Shown here piece by piece: positions 35,335 through 44,910 of a stretch of 64,000 bases of DNA. The DNA comes from an uncultured Bacteroidaceae bacterium (GTDB lineage: Bacteria > Bacteroidota > Bacteroidia > Bacteroidales > Bacteroidaceae): positions 1-64,000 of the forward strand of contig CAKRRN010000009.1 of NCBI GenBank assembly GCA_934394435.1, given 5' to 3'. The stretch's first letter is position 1; the number at the start of each line of letters is the position of its first letter. The notes below the pieces were generated by a model, which saw nothing but the letters and a program-made list of their open reading frames with translations, was not told the DNA's origin and did no database searches. The position numbers were made by a program, and so were the translations under genes.

Positions 35335-36210
35335 ATGCATAAATATAAGAAATATATAACATATGCGGTAATATTTGGTATCACGCTATTTATGGAATGG
35401 CTGCTGCCTCATTGCCACATGGCTATGTGGCGGTTGTGGGTCTTGCTGATTTCTTATTCATTACTTTTTACCTTACTGGTATGGCTTTCTTGTAGGTTGA
35501 TTCGTATAGACGGTCGCCCCATGGAGATAAGCCTTACGGCCGTTTTTCTGTTTCTGTTTCTTCCTCGTGGTAGCGGATTGCTTAATCTTGATGTGGATTC
35601 TGTTGCCTCGCTGGCATCACAATGTATGGTTCCTTTCTTCATAGGACAATATATGCGTATACGCAGACGTGACTATGGGCATATATATACATTGATGCTC
35701 CTTATGGGTATATTTTGCAGCTATACGCATGATGGAATAGCGATCCCTTTGTGTGCAAGTTTCCTTTGGATGTCTTGGCTTACAAGGCGTTATTTCTTTC
35801 AGCGTGCTTGTTGGCCAATGGTTATCGGCTTTTGTTTGGGTACGGGTTTGTGCCTATGGCAGGCGTTGAGTACAGGGGTGATGAATTCACCTTTGGTTTT
35901 TGGAGATACGCTTTCGCAAACAACTTTAGCCTTGCAAACGCTTTGGGATACAAAGATTTTCCTGCTTGCAGCGGTGTTAACCACTTGGCTCGGAGTCAGT
36001 CGCTGGGGACGCCGTATCCTTGTTCGTACTTTACGTCGTCATATGCTCTTGTCTTTTTGTGCGCTGTTTTCACTCTGCACATTGCCTTTTGCACCGTTAG
36101 GACTGGATAAGGCTGCTGAGGGTGTTTGTTTCTTCTGCTTGTTTTGGACTTTGCTGCTCCTAAGGCAGTTGGCTGATAAATACTACTATAAAATCAATAT
36201 TGTCAAATGA
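35335..36210 (+). CDS. polytopic membrane protein of unknown function
   Basis: A 291-residue protein with about eight to nine hydrophobic segments and basic loops (RIRRRDYG, RWGRRILVRTLRRH), so it is an inner-membrane protein. No family motif is recognisable. The 3' end overlaps the start of the OB/HD gene by 4 bp (ATGA), so the two are translationally coupled. Relatives may be annotated in Bacteroidales as hypothetical membrane proteins; no function is inferred. Confidence 0.8.
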   Translation: MHKYKKYITYAVIFGITLFMEWLLPHCHMAMWRLWVLLISYSLLFTLLVWLSCRLIRIDGRPMEISLTAVFLFLFLPRGSGLLNLDVDSVASLASQCMVPFFIGQYMRIRRRDYGHIYTLMLLMGIFCSYTHDGIAIPLCASFLWMSWLTRRYFFQRACWPMVIGFCLGTGLCLWQALSTGVMNSPLVFGDTLSQTTLALQTLWDTKIFLLAAVLTTWLGVSRWGRRILVRTLRRHMLLSFCALFSLCTLPFAPLGLDKAAEGVCFFCLFWTLLLLRQLADKYYYKINIVK

Positions 36211-37070
36211 AAGAATATCTCGTAATCTCACGTAATAATGGTGTCACTCGTCAAGGTAATCCTTATGCTACACTAAAGGTGGCTGATAAGGAAGAGGTAA
36301 TCAATGTGGCAGTATGGGATCTTAGCCCTAATGCTGCTCCAGAAATAGGGCAACTGGTCTCATTTCATCTTTTAAAAGATAATATGGGAAAAAAGTCTTG
36401 TATGGCTCTTGATTTGCAGGTTGGGGATATGCCTTCTCCTGAACATCCTCTTTACTCTCTCTTGCCTCGTCCTGTGTCTCGTAAGGTTTGGGACGAAACA
36501 TTGGGTAAGCTTTTATCTTATTGTTCAGACGAAACTTTGGCTGACATTATACGTAAGTTTTCTGATCAGTTGTATGCTCCTTATAGCCGTTATCCTGCTG
36601 CTACCAGCATGCATCATGCTTTTCCTGGAGGCTTGTTGAATCATACTCATCAGATGTTGCATATGCTCGCTGGAATTTATCCTTGCCTTCCTTATCCAGT
36701 GAAGGTAGAACGCTGCATACTTGCCATTCTCTTTCATGATTACGGAAAGGTATATGAGTATAATACTCAAGGTGAACCGCAGCCTGATATGTATCTTATG
36801 GGGCATATCTATATCAGTGCGCATAAGTTACACAATGTGCTCGAACAGCGAGGAATAGATAATGAGGAAATAAAACGTACCATTCATTGCGTTTTGGCTC
36901 ATCATGGAACGCGTGAGTTTGGCAGTCCTGTGGTGCCTTGCTTGCCAGAGGCGGCTTTGGTGAACTATCTGGACAATATCAGTGCCAAGACGGATGCTAT
37001 GGAGGGTGCAGGTGACATGGAGATGGTGCCTGCTCTCGGTACGCATATAGTCAAGGATATTGAGAAATAA
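36207..37070 (+). CDS. OB-fold plus HD-domain nuclease (YhaM-like)
   Basis: A 287-residue cytosolic protein. Residues 1-75 form an OB-fold nucleic-acid binder (VTRQGNPYATLKVADKEE), and 120-280 an HD phosphohydrolase domain with HHAFPGGLLNHTHQM, LFHDYGKV (the HD pair), HIYISAHKL and LAHHG as metal ligands. This combination is that of YhaM/CBF1 3'-to-5' exoribonucleases. It starts inside the stop of the upstream membrane-protein gene. Confidence 0.85.
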   Translation: MKEYLVISRNNGVTRQGNPYATLKVADKEEVINVAVWDLSPNAAPEIGQLVSFHLLKDNMGKKSCMALDLQVGDMPSPEHPLYSLLPRPVSRKVWDETLGKLLSYCSDETLADIIRKFSDQLYAPYSRYPAATSMHHAFPGGLLNHTHQMLHMLAGIYPCLPYPVKVERCILAILFHDYGKVYEYNTQGEPQPDMYLMGHIYISAHKLHNVLEQRGIDNEEIKRTIHCVLAHHGTREFGSPVVPCLPEAALVNYLDNISAKTDAMEGAGDMEMVPALGTHIVKDIEK

Positions 37071-37126
37071 ACTTGATTCGATGGGTTGCGAATGCAGAGT
37101 TCTCCTAAAAGGGGAGTTGTGAAGAA

Positions 37127-39268
37127 CTATGGTGCCGATGGTGTCGGTGCCTTTTTCTTTTGGTCAGAAGCCTCTTTGTTATTGAGTGTTTTTGGATTGT
37201 TCTTACTTTCCTCCGTGTTTTCCTTCTCTTTTTCCTGTTTTGTGGTGGGCGAGTCGAAGAGACCATAGGTGGTGCGCAACACTTTAAACTCTGTGCGGCG
37301 ATTTAGTGAGTTGCATTTTTCTTGCTGTGCCGTGTCGGACAGGGCCTTGATGAAAGTCTCTGTGAGTGTGTCTCCTTCGTGCAGAAATGCATTCTGTTCG
37401 GCAATCTTTCGCGTGACTACTTTAGGACGACTCTCACCATAACCAACGGGGGTGAGTCTGTCTTTTGCTATTCCATGCTCTAATAGGTATTTGACTACGC
37501 TCTCTGCTCTTCGCTGGCTGAGTTTCAAGTTGTATTCGTCCTTACCCCTATAGTCACAGTGGGCTGCCAGTTCGATGGTTACGTTAGGGTTCTCATTGAG
37601 CAGGTCCACCAGGCTATCCAGTGCCATGGTGCTGTTTTCTGTGAGTTCGGCACTGTCGAAGGCATAGAATACATTACGTATGAGTACAGGTACATTGATG
37701 TTGGCTAAGGGAAATTGCAATACATATTCTTTGCTTACACTGCTTGTGTCAATGGTAAGCTCTTCCTTGTGGTTAAGATATCCTTTACAGGTGCCTAAGA
37801 AAACGTATCGCACATGTGGTTTTATCTCTTGAGTGAACGAACCGTCACCTCGTACGCTCAACTTCTGGTTTGTGCCATCGTCTCCCACCATGTATACCAG
37901 CCCTTCTGGCAGTTCATAGCCATCTTTCTCATATACCCATCCCTTGACCGTTTGTAATACCTCTGGACATTCGAATGACATGATGTGATCCCATCCGCGT
38001 GCGTCACCACGGCTGGTGCTGAAGTATCCTTTGTTATGCAGTCCCTCAAAGGTCATGCCAAAGTCATCTCCACTACTGTTCATGGGGTAGCGGAGATTTT
38101 CTATGGTCCAGTGATCTGTACTGTCACATATAGCTTTGAATAAGTCTAAGCCCCCCATGCCAGGATGCCCATCACTAGAGAAATAGAACTCTCCGTTGGG
38201 GCGAAATGTGGGAAACATCTCGTTGCCTGCTGTATTGATGGGAGCACCTAAATTTTCTACACCTCCAAGACCATGTTCTGTGAGTGCTACTCTCCAGATG
38301 TCAGTGCCACCTAATCCTCCGGGCATGTCGCTTACGAAATATAGCCATTGACCATCTGGACTAACGGCAGGATGAGCATAACTGGACAATGTGTCTTTGC
38401 TAATCTGTAGTCGTTGAGGTGTACTCCACGATGCATCGGAACGAGAACTTGTGTATATTTCCGCATAACGTGGGTAGTCTGCATCGAATGTGCAACGTGT
38501 CAGGTACATGGTTTGTCCGTTTGGTGAGAAGCAACAGGCACCTTCTTCGTATTCGCTATTGAGCCCTCCTTCTACGGCAACAGGCGATTCCCATTTGCCC
38601 TTGTCGTCTTTCTTACTCATCCAAATATCAGCACTCTTTATGCCTGTTATGCCACTTATTTCTCCAGATGCAATCTGGGGGCGAGTGGTGGTGAGATAAA
38701 TCTGGTCCCATTCATCGCCGAAGAGTGCAGGAGAGAAGTCTGAACGTCTTCCATTGAGTATGGGTTGTTTTTTTACGGTATACAGGGTGGGACTCTTCTT
38801 CCAGCGTGGAGCCTCAAGGCAACCTATGCGTCCGTTTTTTGCGAGTTGGTGTTCTGGCATCAGCTCAAGAAATGCATTGTAATTCTTCAACGCATTCTTG
38901 TAGTCACCTTGCTTTTGTTGCATTTGTGCCAAATAAAACAGTCCCATCGTGTCTGGGTAATGATATCGGATGGCGTTTTGGTAAGCTCCAATTGCTTTGG
39001 CTGTATAGTTGATATGGCGATAACATTCTGCCATTTTCCATGCGCGTTGTCCACGTTTGTCTTTGTCTTTAGTGGACGTACGCATGTATGCTTTCTTGTA
39101 TTCAGCAGCAGCGTCAAAGTATTCCCCGATGGCATAGAATTGGTCACCCTTTTTCACGTTGTTCTCCGCTCCGCACGCAGTAAGTAGCATTACAAGCCCT
39201 ACTCCTGCGAGTGCCAAAGTCAGTTGATGCCGCCATAGAGACGGTGTTGTGATGTAAGACCAATCCAT
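37127..39268 (-). CDS. porE: PorE-like type IX secretion/gliding lipoprotein (TPR-WD40-OmpA)
   Basis: A 713-residue outer-membrane lipoprotein (lipobox LLTAC). The domain order is TPR repeats at about 35-150 (GEYFDAAAEYKKAY, GDYKNALKNYNAFLEL), a WD40/PD40-like beta propeller at about 180-440 (PNGQTMYLTRC, SPDGQWLYFVSD, PNGEFYFSSDG), a carboxypeptidase-regulatory-like domain, and an OmpA peptidoglycan-binding domain (NVTIELAAHCDYRG, LSQRRAESVVKYL). This matches PorE of Porphyromonas gingivalis, which tethers the T9SS to peptidoglycan. The 35-residue tail rich in Lys, Glu and Asn is extra. Other OmpA lipoproteins with this layout exist, so the symbol is probable. Confidence 0.8.
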   Translation of the reverse strand: MDWSYITTPSLWRHQLTLALAGVGLVMLLTACGAENNVKKGDQFYAIGEYFDAAAEYKKAYMRTSTKDKDKRGQRAWKMAECYRHINYTAKAIGAYQNAIRYHYPDTMGLFYLAQMQQKQGDYKNALKNYNAFLELMPEHQLAKNGRIGCLEAPRWKKSPTLYTVKKQPILNGRRSDFSPALFGDEWDQIYLTTTRPQIASGEISGITGIKSADIWMSKKDDKGKWESPVAVEGGLNSEYEEGACCFSPNGQTMYLTRCTFDADYPRYAEIYTSSRSDASWSTPQRLQISKDTLSSYAHPAVSPDGQWLYFVSDMPGGLGGTDIWRVALTEHGLGGVENLGAPINTAGNEMFPTFRPNGEFYFSSDGHPGMGGLDLFKAICDSTDHWTIENLRYPMNSSGDDFGMTFEGLHNKGYFSTSRGDARGWDHIMSFECPEVLQTVKGWVYEKDGYELPEGLVYMVGDDGTNQKLSVRGDGSFTQEIKPHVRYVFLGTCKGYLNHKEELTIDTSSVSKEYVLQFPLANINVPVLIRNVFYAFDSAELTENSTMALDSLVDLLNENPNVTIELAAHCDYRGKDEYNLKLSQRRAESVVKYLLEHGIAKDRLTPVGYGESRPKVVTRKIAEQNAFLHEGDTLTETFIKALSDTAQQEKCNSLNRRTEFKVLRTTYGLFDSPTTKQEKEKENTEESKNNPKTLNNKEASDQKKKAPTPSAP

Positions 39269-39369
39269 TACTATTTGTTTTCCTCGTGTATGATAAAAGT
39301 CATGATGCTCAATTGTCTTTATTCTTTCCTCGTGGCATCAAAATCTTATGTCCCTTACTTTAATAACGT

Positions 39370-41208
39370 TTATTTCTTCTTTTTATTGCTTTTCTTAGTG
39401 GCAGGTTCTTCTACCGTTACCGTAACGCGTCGTGGAGTTGGGTCTGACATCACGGTCTGCACCAGTTCTGTTACCATTTGCTTTAGTTCACTTAGGAAAG
39501 CTGCCGCTTCATATTCGTGTCGCTCTATCTGGCGGAGTTTCTTTTCCCAGCGTCCTGTGAGTTCTGCACTCTTGAGCAGGTCTTCGTGAATCAGTCCTAT
39601 AAGTTCCACGCCTGTTGGTGTAGCCCATAGGTTTTTCTTCTCCTTTCTTATGTAATGTCTGCGAAAGAGTGTTTCGATAATGGCTGCACGTGTACTCGGA
39701 CGTCCGATTCCATTTTCTTTCAGAGCATCGCGTAGCTCTTCGTCGTCCACCATCTTGCCTGCTGTCTCCATTGCCCTTAGTAAGGTCGCCTCCGTGTAAG
39801 GCTTGGGGGGAGTAGTTTTCTTCTCTGCCAGGTCTGGTGTATGCGAGCCGCTCTCTCCCTTTTTGAAGTCAGGCAACTGCCGGTCTTTGTCTTGTGCAGA
39901 CTCGTTATCTACTTGCCCCGTTACCACTTTCCATCCAGGGTCAGTTGTCACTCGACCAGTAGCCTTGAATCTTACATCAGCCACTTGTCCTAAGACGGTA
40001 GTGGCATTAAAGAGACAGTCTGGATAAAACACGGCTATGAATCGTCGTGAAATGAGGTCATACAGTTTCTCTTCCATCTCACTCATTCCATTAGCTGGAA
40101 CACCCGTGGGGATGATGGCGTGGTGATCTGTGACCTTGCTGTTGTCAAATACCTTCTTGCTTTTTCTTAGTGGTTTGCCCTTGATACGCTCCATTAAAGG
40201 GAAATATTGTCTAAGTCCGTTGAGTATTTGCGGACATTTTGGATAGACATCATCGGGCAGAAAGGTTGTGTCAACACGTGGATAAGTAGTCAACTTTTTC
40301 TCATATAGAGACTGGATGAGCTGTAACGTAAGGTCAGCGCTGAAGCCATACTTGTGGTTGCACTCCATCTGCAAGCTCGTTAGGTCAAACAGTCGTGGTG
40401 GTGCCTCTGTTCCTTTCTTCTTTTGGACGTCAGTTACCGTAAACGGAAGTTCGCCCATAGAGGCAAGGGCAGCCTCACCTTCTTCGCGTGTGCGAAAACC
40501 TCTTTCTCCCTCTTCCATTATAGCTGTGAAGGTAACATCTCTATATATAGTGGTTAGCACCCAGTAGGGCACGGGCTCAAAGTGTTCAATCTCATATTGA
40601 CGATTGACAATAAGAGCCAGAGTGGGGGTCTGCACACGTCCGACACTTAAGACTTGTCTGTTTGACCCATATCGTCCTGTATAGAGTCGAGTGGCATTCA
40701 TTCCTAAGAGCCAGTCGCTGATGGCTCGCATCAATCCTGCTTCATACAATCCCTGGTATTCGCTCTGATCCTTTAGAGATTGGAAACCTTGCCGTATGGC
40801 GTCTTCAGTCAGACTGTTTATCCATAGTCTCTTCACGGGGCATGAGGCCTTAGCCTTCAGCATGACCCATCGCTGAATGAGTTCTCCCTCTTGCCCAGCA
40901 TCGCCGCAGTTGATGATTTCGTCAGCCTGTTGCATTAAGGTTTCAATTGTATGGAACTGTTTCTCTACTCCAGAGTCAGCTTTCAACTTAATACCAAATC
41001 GTGGAGGTATCATGGGCAACCTACCGAGGCTCCATGCTTTCCATAGGGGGGTGTAGTCGGCAGGTTCCTTGAGCTCGCATAGGTGACCGAATGTCCAGGT
41101 CACTTGATAGCCATTACCTTCCATGTATCCATCTCTCTGATGGTCTGCTCCTAAGATGTGAGCGATATCGCGTGCTACGGAGGGTTTCTCCGCTATACAT
41201 ACAATCAT
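39370..41208 (-). CDS. topB: DNA topoisomerase III (type IA)
   Basis: A 612-residue type IA topoisomerase that relaxes or decatenates DNA. It has a Toprim domain (IVCIAEKPSVARDIA, GDAGQEGELIQRW) and the active-site segment KLTTYPRVDTTFLP with the catalytic Tyr. NGIGRPSTRAAIIETL and a basic C-terminus follow. The open frame extends 57 codons upstream, but ATG 41208 starts precisely at the Toprim strand. A TACCTTTG box at 41230-41237 supports that start. It diverges from the glycosyltransferase operon. Confidence 0.93.
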   Translation of the reverse strand: MIVCIAEKPSVARDIAHILGADHQRDGYMEGNGYQVTWTFGHLCELKEPADYTPLWKAWSLGRLPMIPPRFGIKLKADSGVEKQFHTIETLMQQADEIINCGDAGQEGELIQRWVMLKAKASCPVKRLWINSLTEDAIRQGFQSLKDQSEYQGLYEAGLMRAISDWLLGMNATRLYTGRYGSNRQVLSVGRVQTPTLALIVNRQYEIEHFEPVPYWVLTTIYRDVTFTAIMEEGERGFRTREEGEAALASMGELPFTVTDVQKKKGTEAPPRLFDLTSLQMECNHKYGFSADLTLQLIQSLYEKKLTTYPRVDTTFLPDDVYPKCPQILNGLRQYFPLMERIKGKPLRKSKKVFDNSKVTDHHAIIPTGVPANGMSEMEEKLYDLISRRFIAVFYPDCLFNATTVLGQVADVRFKATGRVTTDPGWKVVTGQVDNESAQDKDRQLPDFKKGESGSHTPDLAEKKTTPPKPYTEATLLRAMETAGKMVDDEELRDALKENGIGRPSTRAAIIETLFRRHYIRKEKKNLWATPTGVELIGLIHEDLLKSAELTGRWEKKLRQIERHEYEAAAFLSELKQMVTELVQTVMSDPTPRRVTVTVEEPATKKSNKKKK

Positions 41209-41229
41209 TCTTGGTCTGCTTAATTTGTA

Positions 41230-41309
41230 CAAAGGTAATGAGAAATCCATTTCTTGATGCCTTTTCGCTGGAGGAATATTGGTGATGAACGGCTTTTTTA
41301 ATAACTTTG
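41230..41309. promoter_or_regulatory. divergent promoters of topB and the GT2 operon
   Basis: TACCTTTG on the minus strand at 41230-41237 faces topB; TAACTTTG on the plus strand at 41302-41309 faces the glycosyltransferase gene, with a start codon 26 nt further on. The -33 elements are weak (ATTG at 41278-41281 for the plus strand). Confidence 0.5.
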
Positions 41310-41335
41310 TGTGTGTAGCAGAGTATATGCTTTCT

Positions 41336-42178
41336 ATGGAATTATCGGTCATTATACCTATATATAATATGTGTAGCACCTTGAGGCGGTGTCTACAGAG
41401 TGTTCTTCAGCAACCAGTTGATGGAGTAGAGGTGTTGCTTATTGATGATGGTAGTACAGATGGTAGTGGCTTGCTGGCTGATAAGTTATCCGAGTCATAT
41501 TCTATGGTGACTGTTTGTCATAAACAGAATGGCGGACTCTCTGAAGCACGTAATGTTGGTTTGCGTATGTCCAAGGGACGTTATGTGACCTTTGTTGATG
41601 CCGATGACGAGGTGGCGCCAGACACATATGGAGTCTTGATGACATTGCTAAAGGAAAATAGGGAAATAGATATTCTGGAATACCCTGTGAGTGTTCATTC
41701 TGGACATGTTTCTGAGTGTGAACTTGTTTTACCAGACAGATGTTGGCATTCTGCTGAATCTTATTGGTTGGAGACGGAAGGGTGGGAGCATACGTATGCA
41801 TGGAACAAGATTTATCGAAGAGAACTCTTCGAGCATATACAATTCCCTGTGGGTAAGGTTTTTGAGGATATGTGGACTATTCCTCGATTGCTCTCGATGG
41901 GTGTGAAGGTGCAGACGACAAGTCTTGGACGATACGTCTATCAGTGGAACCCTCAAGGTATCACCGTTACTGCCAATGGAGAATCGCTGGCTCATCTGTT
42001 GGAGGCACAGATTCGTGCGGCACAGTTGATGCACACAAGTTTTTTCTCATATCATGGTTGGAAGTTCTATAGAAGTATGTTTTATAGACAGTTGGATGTC
42101 TATCGTCTCACAGGGCGTATCCTTCTTTCATGGCCTTTTGTCAAACTTATTTGTTCTGTACATCAGTTATGCTCTTGA
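41336..42178 (+). CDS. family 2 glycosyltransferase
   Basis: A 280-residue GT-A enzyme: ELSVIIPIYN at the N-terminus, LLIDDGSTDGSG for the nucleotide, GGLSEARNVG, and FVDADDEV holding the DxD metal site, then an acceptor region with EDMWTIPRLL. It transfers a sugar from a nucleotide donor to a glycan at the inner face of the membrane; the acceptor is unknown. ATG 41336 is chosen because it begins at the core strand and follows the -7 box. It overlaps the next GT2 gene by 10 bp. Confidence 0.92.
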   Translation: MELSVIIPIYNMCSTLRRCLQSVLQQPVDGVEVLLIDDGSTDGSGLLADKLSESYSMVTVCHKQNGGLSEARNVGLRMSKGRYVTFVDADDEVAPDTYGVLMTLLKENREIDILEYPVSVHSGHVSECELVLPDRCWHSAESYWLETEGWEHTYAWNKIYRRELFEHIQFPVGKVFEDMWTIPRLLSMGVKVQTTSLGRYVYQWNPQGITVTANGESLAHLLEAQIRAAQLMHTSFFSYHGWKFYRSMFYRQLDVYRLTGRILLSWPFVKLICSVHQLCS

Positions 42179-43146
42179 TATCATTTATCATTACCTACCA
42201 CAATGAACCTCTGCCTTGGCTTGAGGAATGTGTTCGGAGTGTTTTGCTGGTTGCAGAGGAGTTTGAACGAGTAGAAGGGACACCTGTTGCTGAGATTATT
42301 GTTGTGGATGATGGAAGTCATGTTTCTCCGAAGCAGATGCTGTTGCAGATAAACGAACAGATTCGCTATGTTTATCAAGAGAATGCAGGCTTATCTGCTG
42401 CACGTAATAGGGGAGTAGAAATGGCAAAGGGGGAGTATCTGCAATTTGTGGATGCTGATGATGCTTTGCTTCCGAAACGCTATTCACATACCTTTCTTCA
42501 GGCTTATGAGTTGAGGATTGATATGATGATGTTTGATTTTACAACCCTGCCGTGTCCTGCCCAATGGCGCGAAAGCCATTATCGTATATATAGTGGTGAA
42601 CTTTATATGTATAAGAATAATATACGAGCCTCAGCTTGTTGTTATGCTTTTCGTAAGAGTTTGTTGGGCAACTTGCGCTTCGCAGAAGGACTTCTTCATG
42701 AGGATGAACTCTTTACTCCCCTTTTAATGCTTCGTATGGGGAAGGTTTGTCGTATAGATACTCCTGCTTATTATTATCGGCAACGGTTATCTTCAATCAC
42801 GCATTCCTATACGCAAGAGCAAGTGGATCGTAGACTAAATGATACGCACGAAATACTTTGCAGACTGCTTTTGTCTGTTGATCGTTTAGAAGGCATTGCG
42901 CAAAAGGCTCTAAAACGCAGAGTGGAACAGCTGACAGCTGACTATATATATAATGTATGGAGACTGGAGATTGACAGTAGAAGGCGTTGGGAGCGAATGA
43001 CGCAACTGAAGAAGGAACAGTTCTTACCTTTACCTATAAAATACTACACCAAAAAGCATTGGATTTTTTGCGTGCTGACTCATCTGCCATTCTTTATGTT
43101 TGACCTTTTGTTGCGAGGGGTGTATGTGGTTGAAGGGGGGAAATAA
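42169..43146 (+). CDS. family 2 glycosyltransferase
   Basis: A 325-residue GT-A enzyme starting MLLISFIITYHNEPLPWL, with IIVVDDGSHVSPKQ, AGLSAARNRGVE and LQFVDADDALL (DxD), then HEDELFTPLLML. It is related to its upstream neighbour but clearly distinct, so the pair probably adds successive sugars to the same glycan. ATG 42169 removes an unconserved 13-codon extension and gives a 10-bp overlap with the previous gene. The last part (about 270-325) is hydrophobic and may contact the membrane. Confidence 0.92.
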   Translation: MLLISFIITYHNEPLPWLEECVRSVLLVAEEFERVEGTPVAEIIVVDDGSHVSPKQMLLQINEQIRYVYQENAGLSAARNRGVEMAKGEYLQFVDADDALLPKRYSHTFLQAYELRIDMMMFDFTTLPCPAQWRESHYRIYSGELYMYKNNIRASACCYAFRKSLLGNLRFAEGLLHEDELFTPLLMLRMGKVCRIDTPAYYYRQRLSSITHSYTQEQVDRRLNDTHEILCRLLLSVDRLEGIAQKALKRRVEQLTADYIYNVWRLEIDSRRRWERMTQLKKEQFLPLPIKYYTKKHWIFCVLTHLPFFMFDLLLRGVYVVEGGK

Positions 43147-43157
43147 CAGGACTGGTT

Positions 43158-44207
43158 ATGACAGAGGATACAGAAAAAGGGAAAAGTAGAGTGAAAGGGC
43201 GCTTTGCTCCCTCGCCTACGGGACGTATGCATTTGGGCAATGTGTTTGCTGCACTTATGTCTTGGCTTTCAGCAAAGAGTCAGAGGGGAGATTGGCTACT
43301 GCGTATTGAAGATCTCGACCCTCAGCGTTCGCATAGGGAATATGCGGAAACTCTGATGGATGATTTGCTCTGGTTGGGTTTGCAATGGGATGAGGGTCCC
43401 TATAGGGAGTGTGGCAATGGACCTTATTGGCAGAGTCTGAGGGGAGCTTTTTACGAAAAGGCACTCTTATGCCTACAGAGAAAGGGGCTAGTATACCCTT
43501 GCACTTGTACTCGAGCTGATATTATGGCTACTCAGGCTCCCCATGAAAGTGACGGAAGGGTGGTGTACAAAGGTACTTGCCGACCACAGGCCATTATACC
43601 ATGGGAACGAATCTTGACGGGAAACTTTTCTTCAGACTTGTTCTTGGAAAAACCTGCTTCCTCTGTGCGCACTTTTGCAGGAGACGGTGATTGCATAGTA
43701 CAACAGGTTGCTGCTTTACGTTTGATGGTCCCTCCTGAGCATCTTGCTGATATGGGCTTCTATGATGGTCATTACGGAGAAATGCATATAAATCTTGCTA
43801 CCCATTGTGGAGACTTTATTGTTCGTAGGCGCGACAAGGCATGGGCGTATCAGCTGGCTGTCGTTGTGGATGATGCATTGATGGGCGTGACAGAAGTGGT
43901 ACGAGGGCGTGATTTGTTGCTATCGGTCCCTCAACAGGAATATGTGGCTCGTTTGCTTGGCTTTAGTACTCCTGCTTTTACACATATTCCTTTGTTGGTC
44001 AACGAACAGGGACAGCGTCTGTCCAAACGAGACAAATCGCTTGATATGGGGGTACTTCGTTCTCGCTATTCGGCAGAGGAACTGTTGGGAAAACTGGCGC
44101 ATGTGATTGGATTAACATGCGATGAGTCTCCTGTCTCCGCACGTGATTTGATACCATTGTTTTCATGGCAGAAAATACCCACAAAGGATATTATCTGTAA
44201 GATGTAG
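43158..44207 (+). CDS. gluQ: glutamyl-Q tRNA(Asp) synthetase
   Basis: A paralogue of the GluRS catalytic domain that attaches glutamate to queuosine in tRNA-Asp. The 349-residue protein has RFAPSPTGRMHLGN (HIGH motif), RIEDLDPQRS and RLSKRDKS (KMSKS-like), and a zinc site PCTCTRAD...GTC. It lacks the C-terminal anticodon-binding domain of true GluRS, hence the assignment. It lies 11 nt behind two glycosyltransferases in one operon, an unrelated partnership. Confidence 0.9.
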   Translation: MTEDTEKGKSRVKGRFAPSPTGRMHLGNVFAALMSWLSAKSQRGDWLLRIEDLDPQRSHREYAETLMDDLLWLGLQWDEGPYRECGNGPYWQSLRGAFYEKALLCLQRKGLVYPCTCTRADIMATQAPHESDGRVVYKGTCRPQAIIPWERILTGNFSSDLFLEKPASSVRTFAGDGDCIVQQVAALRLMVPPEHLADMGFYDGHYGEMHINLATHCGDFIVRRRDKAWAYQLAVVVDDALMGVTEVVRGRDLLLSVPQQEYVARLLGFSTPAFTHIPLLVNEQGQRLSKRDKSLDMGVLRSRYSAEELLGKLAHVIGLTCDESPVSARDLIPLFSWQKIPTKDIICKM

Positions 44208-44222
44208 TCAAGGGAGAGAGAG

Positions 44223-44885
44223 TCAGAACCATTCGATCTTCCCATCTGTGCCTTCTACGAAACGCTCTGCCAGCTTCTTTATGTAAATAGCACATTGCTC
44301 TACCTGCTCTTTATCTCCATCGTATCCATTGACAATAGCAAGTAGATGGGTGGTGTTGAGGCTTATTTTTGTGCGCTCGTTGTCTGTGGTAGGTGTGCCG
44401 ATTCCCCCAACGGCATCTCTATAAACAGGCAGACAACTGATGTTTACTAACCCTCGTCCGATGCCTTCGTAGGGTTCTCCTTCACGTCCGATTCCTAAGG
44501 TGAGCGTGTCTCCCTCTATCTTGTCTTCGTCAAATCCGCCTATACTGTATCCATAGACGATGCTGGCTAAGTTTATAAGGTCCACTACGGTGTCCACTTG
44601 ATATAAGTTTTTGCCTTGAAGGGTACGCCGCACCAGTGCTTCTCCACTTGGACGATAACGACTTGGGTCTTTGCCCAGGGTCTTATACATGTTACGCGTG
44701 GCTTGTATGGCCGGCATGTCTTTAATGCTTTCTGTAGTATAGTGTTGTCGGTATTCGTCTAATGAGTTGTTTATCTCCTTCCACAGCACATCATCATATT
44801 GTGTGTTGCGTAGGGTGATGTTCACAGTGGCACCTACAAATGAGGGACATGCTTTTCTTATTTCTTCAGATACGATTATCTTCAT
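44223..44885 (-). CDS. B3/B4 domain protein (PheRS beta-like)
   Basis: A 220-residue cytosolic protein matching the stand-alone B3/B4 domain, which in PheRS beta edits mischarged tRNA. Characteristic pieces are KTLGKDPSRYRPSGEAL, NLASIVYGYSIGGFD, and NISCLPVYRDAVGG. Stand-alone members may act as trans-editing factors or amino-acid-binding proteins; this is not established. ATG 44885 (MKIIVSEEIRK) is preferred to the upstream ATG 44966, which adds an unconserved basic stretch. Probably cotranscribed behind the UDG-like gene. Confidence 0.85.
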   Translation of the reverse strand: MKIIVSEEIRKACPSFVGATVNITLRNTQYDDVLWKEINNSLDEYRQHYTTESIKDMPAIQATRNMYKTLGKDPSRYRPSGEALVRRTLQGKNLYQVDTVVDLINLASIVYGYSIGGFDEDKIEGDTLTLGIGREGEPYEGIGRGLVNISCLPVYRDAVGGIGTPTTDNERTKISLNTTHLLAIVNGYDGDKEQVEQCAIYIKKLAERFVEGTDGKIEWF

Positions 44886-44910
44886 TGTTTCAAGTAGTTG
44901 TTTCCTTTTT

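Noticed and set aside
37086..37268. Small plus-strand frame after the OB/HD gene
   Set aside because: It is antisense to the low-complexity tail of the PorE-like gene and has no independent support.
41209..41379. N-terminal extension of topoisomerase III
   Set aside because: The extension overlaps the -7 box and the divergent promoter; ATG 41208 starts exactly at the Toprim domain.
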